From NCBI GenBank assembly GCA_037039925.1, contig JAXRKP010001022.1:98501-162500 (forward strand): a DNA stretch of 64,000 nt, written 5' to 3'. The stretch comes from Doris montereyensis (Eukaryota > Mollusca > Gastropoda > Nudibranchia > Dorididae). The notes below the pieces were generated by a model. It had not been told where the DNA came from. It made no database searches and saw only the letters and a list, made by a program, of their open reading frames with translations. Positions 48,701 to 58,159 of this stretch are shown here, one piece after another. A program made the translations under genes and the position numbers. How positions within the stretch are numbered: the stretch's first letter is position 1; each line of letters opens with the position of its first letter.

Positions 48701-51700
48701 AAACTATAGAGGGATATCACCTTAGCGTATCAGGAAAAGTGTAAGCCAGGATACTGAAAATGAGACTAAGGAAAAGAGTAGAGGATCAGATTGAACAACA
48801 TCATAGTGGATTTAGACCAGTAAGAAGTGTACAAGACCACATATTTACAATTAGACAAATAATAGAAAAATTCCTTGAGAGAAACATTGATTTGCACCTG
48901 TGTTTTATAGACTTAGAAAAGGTATTTGACACTGTGAGGAGGGACGAACTATGGCATTCTTTAAAAGAGCACAATGTGGAGCAAAATTCAATAGAAGCCA
49001 TTAAAAGTTTTTACAATAAACCAACATGTGCAATGAGAGTAACTGGAAACATATCTGCATTTATGGATTTGGTCGCAAAGGCCTCCTCAAAAATGAAGAA
49101 AATGAATGTAGGTATATGGAAGCTCAAACCAGTAAATGTATCAATGCCTTCATTTGCCGATGATTTAGTTCTATTTGGAAAACCAGAAAGTGACCTTCAG
49201 TCGAATATCAACATTATGAACAATGAACTAAATAAAAGAGGAATGAGAGTAAATGCAAAGAAAACCAAAACAATGCTAGTAAGTAGGGAAGCTAAAACAC
49301 AAAATCTTAAATTGGGCAGGGAGAATTTAGAACAAGTTCACAGCTTTAATTAGCTAGGAGTAATGATTAACTCAAGAGGGAAAACTAAAAGAAGAAATCA
49401 GCCAGAGAATCCAAAAGGCAAGTGCAATATATAACCGTCTAGGAAAGGCATTTGTAGGTAAACAAGAATTGTCAACAAAAACCAAAATGGCAGTATACAA
49501 CACAGTTTATTGTGCTACTCTCCTCTATGGCAGCGAAACCTGGACCTTAGACAGAGAATACAGTAGAGTACAAGCAGCTGAAATGAAATGTCTAAGAAGA
49601 GTAGTAGGAAAACTAAAAGAGACAAAATCAGAAACACAACAATAAGAGATCAAACCAAAACTAAGATAGAAATAAATCAATTGAGATTGTTTGGGCATGT
49701 AAACAAAATGAATGGCAATAGAATAGCTAAATCAGTATACAGTGCTAGCGCCCAAGGTAAAAGACCAAAAGGGAAACGTCGGAGAAAGTGGGAAGAAGAT
49801 ATGAAAGAGGTATTGAAGCATAGAAATTTAACATTTTTGGAAGAAGACAGAAAATGTCAGGACAGGATATCCTGAAGAAAGATCATCTGAACCCATACAC
49901 CGAAAGATAGAATGGGAACTGATAAAGAAAGAAAGAAAGCATAAACCAGGAAAATACCGTGACCTTCTCAACTTGTGTGTTTACATGTATACCATACAAC
50001 TCCAAACTATTTGAACTTTGATTTTAGCAGAACTCTTAGCATTTCAGAAACTTTAAGAATCTTTTGAGGTGTTGTCATGCTCTCCAGACATTTTTCAATG
50101 TCTCCTTGTATTTCTTTTCTTTCTAAGATTCTTATTCTTTTCATTGTGGATCCTCGTTCTTCTTATCTACCTCACCACTACTATTCACGTGCCACTTTTT
50201 GTGCATGATGAATTAAAAAAAATCACTAATTCTTTATTGTATTCTATTGACTCGGATGAATATGCGAATGTTTCAAATTGCTGTGGTTGGTAACATTTCT
50301 ACTCTTTTGATCTTAAAGATATCCATGATAAAGGTGATTGTTTTTATATTTAAAATCCATTTCTGTTTCAGTTGAGAGAGTATGACGATACCAAAGATGA
50401 TGCAAATCTTGACGACTATGTCAAAGAGAAAAAAAGGATCAGAAGTGGATCGTGAGGGATTTCAGTAACATGACATGGCTTCAGTTATTTGATGCAAAAG
50501 GGGTGGATTTTCCTTCTCCACACACAATAATGATACAGACAGCAATGGGACTAGCGATGGCAATGTGACTTTGGCTGTGAGTTGTAATCCTTTATTCTGT
50601 AGCTTCTTCCTTCTATGAGTTAATACCAGCAAAAGCTAAAGAGAACTGTTGGCAGACTTCAAACACGTCTTTGAAACATAGACAGTTCTTCAAACCCTGT
50701 GATGGTCTTCTTAGACATAGAAAATGTGTAGATGCTATTCAAAACACCCGTAAAAAATCTTACAAAACTGAACAACCGTTATGAAACAAAGAAAAGAATT
50801 TGATAACAATGACTCTCATTGCATTAGTCAAGTGCATTAGATAAGCCAATCTTTCTATCAGTATCAGATAAGTATATACAGTAGTTACTGCTCAAATGCC
50901 CATCGCCGTAATGTCCGCTTCTCCTAAATGCCTGCTTGTTCTATTTTCCTGCAATCTCAGTGAAACTGATTTCTTTCTTTATAAACTGCCCCTCTAAATG
51001 CCTGTTTCAAAACCAAGATTTTCTCCTAAATGCCCGGTCTCAATGGCAACGGTAGGTATGTTTATGTTTGTCTCCAAATTATCACAAAGTACGTCCGTAA
51101 TTGATTAAACCATTCTTTTTAAAAATTATGTTAAACATGTTGATTTGACTTTATCTACATCCACAACTAAGCTGATCTCGATGGGGGGTGGTGGTTGTTT
51201 GGTTTTTAACAGCCAAGGGATCTTTAAGATATACCTATCCAATGTATTGTGATAAAAGATGACCAGTGATCAATCTTCTCTTGTTAACTCCACCCACTGT
51301 ACCCCTCAGCCTTTGTCCCATTAGATAACTGGTTTGTCATTGGGCAACTAGAATTGAGCAGTCTTCGGGACTCCACCCACGGCTCTTTCCTTGATATCGT
51401 AAGTTTCATGAAATTACCCAATGCTTAATTGACTGGGCACGCGTCCACGATCAAGACAATTTTATTGCTCCCCGTCTTGCATTGGTTGCATCCATTGTGC
51501 CTCCATGGTGAGCAAGTGGTCAACCTGTCCACACGCTCATCATCTAAGTGTTAAAGAACTTAATGGTTTCCAGATGTCCCTATTTGTCGCATTCAATTTT
51601 ACGTTAAACTGAGGACTCTTCTAAAACAAATGATCCGGTTATGAATCTTTATCCTTACTTTCTGAACAATACTCTCTGAATTCCCTTCACCTTGGTTGCT

Positions 51701-54700
51701 GAGCTCTATAAGACCCTATAGAACTCTCATTGCTAAGGATTGCGAAGAAAATGGCCAAAAAAGAGTAAAGTTGGAAAGAAAGATTTAGCTCCATTATTGA
51801 GTAATAGTTGGAGGATGGCAAGGGTAATGGATGAGCTTTGATTACGTACCGTCAATTATGTGAATGAGGTCATGTGAATTTATTTATTTCAAGTATTTCT
51901 CATGAATATGAATTGTAATATGTCATATCTTTTGAAACCTTTAAAAAAGGATTTTTATAGAAAATTATGTCATGCATCTTTTTTGATAGCAATTATCATT
52001 TTGCAATCTTCAGTTCCGTGTTCCACATAATGATGGACGAGACTCTCTTCTCCTGGTCTGAAATTCAACGCCAATGAAACTTTGTTTGACTTTATACTGG
52101 ATCACTTTACTCCCTCCTATAACAAATCAAGATTTGCAGTGGAAGTTGTTGCATTCAGTCAGTCCACTGACAAGGAAATGTCAATTGAGGAAACAAGTTC
52201 TATTGATGATGAGTACTCACCAGGAGTATTCAGGGTTAGTCAACTATTAGATAAAATAAATCCTTATTGTCCTTGTGGGCATCGATGGTCTTGTTTTGCA
52301 ATGAAATATATTGCATACATAGCAAAATGCTAGAATTTAACATTTTTATGGAGACAATAAACTATGACAGTGTGTATATATAAATATATCTATATATCTT
52401 GCTCTCTCATTCTCTCTGTTTCTCTCTCCGTCTCTTCCTTTCTGTTTTGTTTTATCTCTTGATGTTCTATCTTTATCTTTGTTTTGTCTCCCCTCTCTGT
52501 ATCTCTCTTTCTCTGTCTGTCTCTCTCTGTGTCTGCCTGTCTGTCTCTCTCTCTGTCTCGCTCTTTCTCTCGGTGGCATAGTGGAAAGTTAAGATTTATC
52601 ATTAATATCAATGCACTGAACGAAAACATTTCCCTCTTGATGATATGGCGTACAAAGCTCCTGGCAAACGAAGTGTCATTTCTATTTCATTTCATGAGTA
52701 AGCAAGTCAGACACAGGCAGTCCTGATAATTTTCGGATGACGAAACTGACCGGTTCAATCAAATGAAATCCCAATTTTTGCGGCAATTTCTTTTGGCTTT
52801 TACGCATATCACTTCAATGGTGATGTCAATTTATTGAGATTTTCTTATTATCAAGATTTTGCAAACATACCCATTGATAATATTTATGCTAGTAATAATG
52901 TGAAAAACTTCTGAAAATAGACACCATGAATTTTATTATAAGTTATTCATAAATTATAAAATGATCACATGTGAAGCACTATTTTTCAAACGGCATTAGT
53001 ATATATTTCATCTTCTGAAAATAGTATGCGGCTCCTGACGTGTGTTTGATAGAACCATGTGTTGTAAGTTTGTGTAAGTTTTAGAGACATTATAACCTTA
53101 CGTAAAATGACCACGACTGCCCAATATTAGCTCTTCATTCTTCAATATCATCCCTCGAGGGTGGCTCTTTCAAACTCAGCAATAGTATTTAGCTCATCAA
53201 TAATTATTTTCAAAATAAGTAAGTTTCACATAAATAATTATCATAAATTGCATAATTATGTGAATATTTACACCATAACAGAACACCAAAAGCATGAACC
53301 AGATACATAAATTTAATGGTTGTGTTTTAAAATAATTTTTTGTCACTATTTTTGTTTTTGTTCCATTCTTTTCAGATTATTAATTGGTACATGGGCCGCT
53401 TACACAAAGCAGTCAAGGGTTATATTCAGTGGAAACCTGTTTGCTATCTGGACGAGGGTCGCAGCCGTGCTAAGGCTACGAAAGTTAAAAGCTATGAGCT
53501 GCATAACTTGGACAAGCGGCCAGACGACAGGCAAATGATCAACAATTCTCTTGTCTATGGATTATATGGAGAGGAACTTTGGGAGGAGGACATGTTTCTC
53601 ATTCAGTCTACAAACATCTCCTTTGGATTGTCAAAAGACGGTTTTTACGTTGGTACTAATTACACTGTGTGGTGAGTTTTATTTCTGACAGCTGTTTGTC
53701 TGACATTTGTTTTGTTTTTTCGTTTAAAATGTTTTAATGTTTTTGTAGTGTCGGCTGTCTATTTTGATAACTTAAGAGATAAGATTTCTTTTGGGACAAA
53801 CAATCCTTCAAGCCCATTGCGACCTGTAGAGTTGGAGCTTATCCCAGTTTACATAACATTTCCATTACGTGAAGCAGAAGCAGAACAGGTGTCAATCATC
53901 ACCTCGAAGACAGCACACTAGTCTGACGCAGGTTTTACTCACAAACTACTACTTGTACTCATTTGCACCTAGGTCGAGTGAGGGAAATGTGTGTGGAGTG
54001 TCTTTCCTAAGGAACACCATGTTAGACCTCATAAACCCAAGTCTGGCAGTCTAATCACTCTGCCTCTGATGCCACTTCTACATATTTCTCTGATGTTTCA
54101 TTTTTATTTATTTTTGTTTTCCCATTCTTTCATTCATACCCCCCCCCCCCCCCTTTCCTGATAATATCGGAGCACATGAATAATTTTCTCCATTGCAATA
54201 CTCATGGAGCATGTAATTTCTATGTACAATCAAGAGATGAAGAGGGGGACTCGGTAGTCCAGAGGCAAGGTGTCGGTCTCTTAACCCAAAGGTCGTGGGA
54301 CGGGGTTCAAGCTCCGCAGATTGTTGAACAATTTTTGTTGATTTTTTCGAGTAAAATGTACCCCTCTGGCCCAGGTAGGTTGATCATACCTAGTTCCTTC
54401 GGAGACGGTCGATAATAAGGAAGTCCTGTGTACAGATCACAGCCCTCTGTGCACGTTTAAGACCCTTTCTGTTTACAGGGCAGTCTGGGCAAAATTAAAA
54501 ATCCTACCAAAAACTCCTGAGATCACTTTAGTTGTGGATGTAGGTAAATCATATCAAATATAAATCAAGAGATGAAGATGGTGGTAATGGCAGTAATAAA
54601 TTAATAGATGATGGCAACATTAATCTTTTTTACCTTTCTTTTATGAGAGATTTAATCACCTGCATGGAATAACTAGTAGCAAAGTGTTACCCAAAAAGAG

Positions 54701-55087
54701 AAGAATGACAAGAGACTTACTCCATGGTTGTCTTAAAAAAGTAATCATTATCGATATTTTATTGGTTTGAATGAGGAAACTGAAAAATATCTCATCATGC
54801 TGTGGTTTGTGAGTTTTTTTTTTGGTGGATTTTTAATAATGTTTTTTTATATTTTGATATTGTTTTTCTTGTCACCTTCCTAGGACTGGAGCTATTGGCT
54901 ATGGAACTCCCCAGGGGATGACATCTCGATGACTGTCATCATTATCATAGCTTGTGGACTTGGACTTCCCATTTTGATTATTATATTTGGAGGAATCTTC
55001 TTGATTGTGAAGAAAGTCCGCAGGAAGTCTGAGGGTTATAGCCCTATATCTTCTGCAGTCAATGCAAATTCCCCTCAGGTGAACTAG
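39309..55087 (+). CDS. GLMP: Glycosylated lysosomal membrane protein (GLMP), whole gene span
   Basis: GLMP is a heavily glycosylated type I lysosomal membrane protein that pairs with the transporter MFSD1 and protects it from proteolysis. Six exons: 39309-39395, 46626-46925, 50372-50576, 52014-52234, 53376-53671 and about 54892-55087. Six coding exons is also the human arrangement, to my knowledge. Features in order: signal peptide, lumenal domain with conserved LHYVFG, DFSNMTW, NVTLAFRV, SIDDEYSPGVF and QWKPVCY stretches, many N-X-S/T sites, one transmembrane helix, and a short basic tail with GYSPI, a YXX-phi lysosomal sorting motif. About 430 residues (human 404). Exons 3 and 4 contain small indels that break the frame as given. 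Confidence 0.93.
40708..40862 (+). repeat. Tandem duplication in the palindrome's left arm
   Basis: GAAGTCACACTTCCCCGTGA to GATGACT and GAAGTCACACTACCCCGTGA to GATGACT follow one another, both including TAAAACTTTGTGGGCAG. The unit is about 75 bases, and the right arm has only one copy. Confidence 0.8.
41491..41650 (+). repeat. SINE family S1, 5' half
   Basis: The best-preserved tRNA head in the window: GTCGGTGGCTGAGCGGTTAG, GGATCATGAGGTCC, GAGTTCGAATCC, then GTTGGGAAAGACACTTAACA. It ends at about 41650 without the S1 3' block. It sits inside the right arm of the foldback element. Confidence 0.85.
42714..42745. repeat. (GA)n microsatellite
   Basis: A short GA run with interruptions, followed by CA-rich sequence to about 42800. 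Confidence 0.9.
44182..44330 (+). repeat. 56-bp tandem repeat with octamer-like motifs
   Basis: Units begin at 44182, 44238 and 44294 with GCAGGTCCCGT, GCGGGTCCCGT and GCGGGTCCAGT, so the period is exactly 56. ATTTGCAT, the POU-factor octamer, is at 44251-44258, and a CTTTGCAT variant is in the first unit. The third unit is partial. Confidence 0.75.
46626..46925 (+). CDS. GLMP: GLMP exon 2: lumenal domain
   Basis: 100 codons, phase 0 both ends, acceptor GTCATCAG, donor GTATAG. Reads VYVKASTDKHDILHYVFGTY, EVPTVLVAYTIG, then TDANMTFDWDALLNKSS and MALVFTK. The LHYVFG and ALVFT stretches correspond to LHYVW and ALVFTR of mammalian GLMP. The frame is intact. Two N-glycosylation sequons are visible (NMT, NKS). 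Confidence 0.92.
46997..47344. mobile_element. MITE family M1, copy 4 (reverse of copies 1-3)
   Basis: Left end TAGCTGCCAGCCAGTA, right end GGTTCGTAGCTA. Internal CAGAAAGGCCAGCGATTCG and GTTAACTCCAGAGACTTAAG match copy 5. It lies in GLMP intron 2, immediately upstream of the LINE. Confidence 0.75.
47430..49945 (+). mobile_element. RTE-like LINE in GLMP intron 2, sense, 5' truncated and decayed
   Basis: Order of domains: C-terminal half of AP endonuclease (LMVLEDLNARVGN, SMIDYIIVSSSLYY), a basic linker (RKRTAWWNENVKTK), reverse transcriptase (LGKAPGADQVYPEMIKNQGR, HHSGFRPVRSVQDHIFTIRQ, CFIDLEKVFDTVRRDELWHS, FADDLVLFG), thumb and C-terminus (YGSETWTLDREYS, AAEMKCLRR, QLRLFGHVNKMNGNRI, GKRPKGKRRRKWEED), then a short tail ending in GAAAGAAAGAAAG. 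Stops and frameshifts occur throughout, and the block carrying the usual GVRQGC motif is deleted near 49060. Confidence 0.9.
50372..50576 (+). CDS. GLMP: GLMP exon 3: lumenal domain (two indels)
   Basis: Begins LREYDDTKDDANLDDYVKEK after TTTCAG and ends GTGACTTTGGCT|GTGAGT. Family signal appears in three different frames: DDANLDDYVKEK, then WIVRDFSNMTWLQLFDAKG, then NGTSDGNVTLA. The breaks are at the A7 run 50429-50435 (one base short) and at the ACACACA run 50520-50526 (best explained by one extra AC). The exon is 205 bases; 204 keeps the frame. Confidence 0.88.
50870..51180. repeat. Possible DNA-transposon end in GLMP intron 3
   Basis: Repeated phrases CTCAAATGCCCATCGCC, CTCCTAAATGCCTGC, CTCTAAATGCCTG and CTCCTAAATGCCCGG resemble subterminal repeats of pogo-like elements. 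No matching opposite end was found. Confidence 0.35.
52014..52234 (+). CDS. GLMP: GLMP exon 4: lumenal domain (one indel)
   Basis: Begins FRVPHNDGRDS after CTTCAG, shifts frame within CTCTCT at 52043-52048, then reads GLKFNANETLFDFILDHFTP and ETSSIDDEYSPGVFR, ending AGG|GTTAGT. SIDDEYSPGVF is the strongest family signature in the gene. 221 bases; removing one CT gives 219 and an open frame. Confidence 0.92.
52371..52575. repeat. TA- then TC-rich simple repeat
   Basis: TATATAAATATATCTATATA followed by a TCTC/TGTC-rich stretch, in the GLMP intron between exons 4 and 5. Open frames here are low complexity. Confidence 0.85.
53376..53671 (+). CDS. GLMP: GLMP exon 5: lumenal domain
   Basis: Begins IINWYMGRLHKAVKGYIQWK after TTTTCAG and continues PVCYLDEGRSRAKATKVKSY to ISFGLSKDGFYVGTNYTV. 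The best donor is TGTGTG|GTGAGT, which leaves two bases over. The frame is intact. Aligns to the family FAQWRPVAY to FNLTFGAS region. Confidence 0.92.
53865..54075 (-). repeat. SINE family S1, reverse orientation
   Basis: CTAGTCTGACGCAGGTTTTAC, GTGGAGTGTCTTTCCTAAGG, then CATGTTAGACCTCATAAACC and GTCTGGCAGTCTAATCACTC are the complement of the S1 3' block, centre and head. In the GLMP intron between exons 5 and 6. Confidence 0.75.
54243..54490 (+). repeat. Second tRNA-derived SINE family (S2)
   Basis: Head GGGGGACTCGGTAGTCCAGA, GTCTCTTAACCCAAAGGTCG, B-box-like GGGGTTCAAGCTCC. The body has CCTTCGGAGACGG and AGTCCTGTGTAC, and the end ACAGGGCAGTCTGGGC. The CTTCGGA to GTCCYGTGTA order is common in animal tRNA-SINEs. 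Unrelated to S1. Confidence 0.75.
54892..55087 (+). CDS. GLMP: GLMP exon 6: transmembrane helix and cytosolic tail
   Basis: Reads YWLWNSPGDDISMT, a helix of about 23 hydrophobic residues (VIIIIACGLGLPILIIIFGG then IFLIV), KKVRRK, and GYSPISSAVNANSPQVN before TAG at 55085-55087. YSPI is a tyrosine-type sorting signal like YQSI of mammalian GLMP. With the exon 5 donor used here, only an acceptor after GACTGGAG (54891) keeps the frame. The more usual TAG acceptor at 54883 would need exon 5 to end in phase 0. Confidence 0.8.
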
Positions 55088-55255
55088 ACATCTTCTGTGG
55101 TCACATTTATTTAAAAGCTGCTCTCTTTTTTGTTTCATGCCTTGCCGGCTACATTATGAGATGTCATCACCTGATTTATCTTGTTCTCTTTATTGAGAAG
55201 TCAAAAGTTTTGTCTTCACATAGCTTTGTCTTTCTCAGACTGTTTCAGGAACACA
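55088..55255 (+). other. GLMP 3' UTR start
   Basis: Follows the stop; no polyadenylation signal in this piece. The first AATAAA downstream (55396-55401) lies inside the adjacent MITE. Confidence 0.5.
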
Positions 55256-55653
55256 TAGCTGCCAACCAGTATGTTAAAAACATATTTAGTATGTTAAAAA
55301 CATATTTAGTATGCTTTTTGGCTTTAAACCCATAAGTCTGTATTTACCTTGAAAAGTACATGTGCTTATACAAGGGTTAACTGTATTTTGTTTTAAATAA
55401 ACTTTAAGTTAACATCAGCGACTCATTATAGATGTGAGATTAGGTTTAAGGTCCGGAGACACCATGATGACAGCAAAACTATCGTTGCAATTCATCAGAA
55501 AGGCCAGCAATCGGCGGATGTTTTGTTAGTTTTTTGTCTTAAAGGGTTAAATCATCAATTTTTTTAATGGAATATTACTGGGCCTTTCATACAAGTTGGA
55601 AGTAGTTTACGCTGTCAAGAGTATTATTTTTTATTCGGAAAGGTTGGCAGCTA
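55256..55653. mobile_element. MITE family M1, copy 5 (best termini)
   Basis: TAGCTGCCAACCAGT at the left and AAAGGTTGGCAGCTA at the right form near-perfect inverted repeats. 398 bases, no transposase frame. A 22-base piece (AGTATGTTAAAAACATATTT) is duplicated near the left end. Contains AATAAA at 55396-55401, about 310 bases after the GLMP stop. Confidence 0.82.
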
Positions 55654-55659
55654 TTGGAA

Positions 55660-57370
55660 CGCTTGCAGCATACAATACTAAAAGTCTGATTGTAAAAAAG
55701 TTGTTTTTACTACAGTCATGAAAATTTCACATATTCCTTCTCTCTGATCAATGAGCGCAGTCTCCTTTTTAAAAAATTTTCTATTGCAGTTCTATTTTCT
55801 TTTTGTTGTTGTGTGCAGTATAATAATATATTGAATACAATTATCTTGATGTAAAAAACTATCAATGAACATAAATTATAATAGTTTTGAAAAGAATCAA
55901 CGAATGGCGTAAATTCAAAGTGTGGTTATGCTCTTCACCTTCTGTTTTTAAATTCAATTTTTTGTTTTATATTCTTTTCAACTCTAGATTCCATTCCTCT
56001 CAACACTTAAAAAAAACCCCCAAAAACATTTCAAATTATTTGAATTAGTTCTGTCTAATATGGATATAATCAGTTTCACTCATACTGTTTAGCATACTAA
56101 ATTACATGGGAGTGATTATTAATGAAGGGAAATGGACATTTTAAAATAAAAGACATAAATAAGCATGCCAGATTTAAGTTTTTAAAAAATGGCATAATAT
56201 AACTGCATTTGGTTTTTTACGAGGGTCAATTATTTAACACCAAACTTTCAATTTTCCTGTCATTATTCTCATGTAAAACTTTTGTATCATCAAAGTGTAT
56301 GTTGCCTTCTTCATGCTCAATGTGACCTTGAAGATGTTGTAGATATCTATGTGTGGATGGCTAAGTCATCGTTCAAATCATTTTGCTAGGGTATTTTTTG
56401 GTCCTTATATAGCTATACTCATGTGTTTAAAGGTTATGTGAAAGGAAAGCAACATTCTCTTGTAGAAATTCTGTTTGTATTTTTATATTTGGTCATTTTC
56501 TTAAAATGCGATTGACTGAGTTGATTGACATAGCTTTAATGAATGTTTTTAGATAACGCCAAAGTTCTTTTAATCCCGGCAGACTTGGAATGTTCAACCT
56601 TTGTTTTATTCACAATTCCTATAAAATACTTTGTACTCACCCCAATCCCCGTTTTGAAACTTATTATTTTTCTCCTTCGTCTTCAAAATGGGCCGCTGGT
56701 CTATTGAGCTCCTGAAATGACGATCAAGTCGCTTACAGCCTCAATTGGCTGTTCCGAGTTCAGTGGCTCAATTTTTCGGCTATCGGGAACCCCATAATTA
56801 ATTACATAGGGTAAAAGGAGCTACCCTTTCAATGTCGAAGCTTGCTTAGCTGAAAAGCTCCCTTTTGGAGGCATCTTTGCTGTTGGTCATTGAGGGTTTT
56901 ATTGGGTTACACAGTCATTGTTGGGATGGGCTCACAGGAAATTTGACCTTGGTTTGGCGGGCGAGGGAAGCATGTCATCCATGGGGCACCTTGGAACCTT
57001 CGACTTACATTCCCGGTTGAAAACCCTTGAGGAGCGATGGGATACTTACAAATCGTACAATTCAGCGGACGATTCATGTCGCCTCAGGTAAATTTTGGCT
57101 GTTGAGACCCTTAAGCCGACCGGTCAGCAGGTGGCTACCCCAGTGCCTTTTGAAATTTTTTTAGTTTTCCCGCCGCCCCCGGGACACGCTGTCCGACCCC
57201 CCCCCACTGGCTGCCAGCTGCGGGCAGAATTTAGAATAGTTAAGTCTTCCCGGGTAATCAACTAAGCGTGTGAGATTTTATTTGAAGGCCGAATGGTATA
57301 GTGTCTCAGCGTCTAAACACATTAATCCTCGACAGGGTGTGTTTTAAAGGGCAATGACCAGCATATACGC
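55660..57370. other. Downstream non-coding DNA with a GC-richer block
   Basis: 55660-56680 is AT-rich with nothing recognised. 56680-57250 is clearly less AT-rich, with runs such as CCCGCCGCCCCCGGGACACG and a C run, and no convincing frame on either strand. Its origin is unknown; an old transposon piece is the simplest guess. Confidence 0.4.
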
Positions 57371-57379
57371 ATATACTCT

Positions 57380-57425
57380 GAGATCACCGCATATGGTGGA
57401 CAGGGTAAATTTCAATATAACAAAC
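57380..57425 (+). repeat. Dispersed short repeat (CACCGCATATGGTG family)
   Basis: CTCTGAGATCACCGCATATG then GTGGACAGGGTAAATTTCAA and an A-rich end. Same orientation as 3560-3620; the cleanest copy. Confidence 0.65.
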
Positions 57426-57752
57426 TGTCCCTGAAGTGATAAGATGTTCATCTTGTGAATGAATTTTAGTGCGATTGATTCTGACAATTAATTTTTATTT
57501 GTACCTGGATGTGCTTCCTTCCTGAACTATAATTTTACGTTTGCTTGTTTAAAAAAAAATATTCTTTTCTTTATTTCTTTTCATTTCTTTGAGAACAGCT
57601 TTATGAGTAGATAGGTTTGATTGAAATGAATTAGACACAGACCATCCTTCACAAATGTGTAAAGTGGAGTCTCAATGGTATGACTTTATTTACATTCCAT
57701 CAAAATTCTGAGCAGACAGAAACAGCCTTGCATTTCAAACCCTCCTTCAGTG

Positions 57753-58155
57753 CAGTCACGTCTTGATAGTCCGAACAACTCCGTTCAATTTGTGTGGATC
57801 ATCGAAAAATCCAGATTATCGAATCGCAAATCAAAGTGAAACATTGTGAATCTATGTGTCTGGGCCGATAGGACATCCACTCTCATCTGTCCGTCTCCTT
57901 GGGCAATATGGCATGCTAGTCAATTGACTGTGACGCCATGTTGCTGAATTGAAGGGCTGAAGTGGTGTTAGAAAATCGAGTCAAGTGGCTTTGATGCACC
58001 ATCAGTAGACTGGTTAGACTATCTCGAAAAATTGAGTTTTCCGTTTATTGAAGCAGAAACTCTCTAGCTTGTGGTAACTTGTTCCAAAATTAGATGTTCG
58101 AATTCATTTTTGAGTCATCCGGATTATCGAAGTCAGGGCTGTCGAGACGTGACTG
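57753..58155. mobile_element. pogo/Tigger-like MITE
   Basis: Left CAGTCACGTCTTGA and right TCGAGACGTGACTG are inverted with 13 of 14 matching. Subterminal TAGTCCGAA / TCCGGATTATCGAAG blocks also mirror loosely. 403 bases, no coding frame. Similar in style, but not identical, to the element at 19236. Confidence 0.75.
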
Positions 58156-58159
58156 TATA

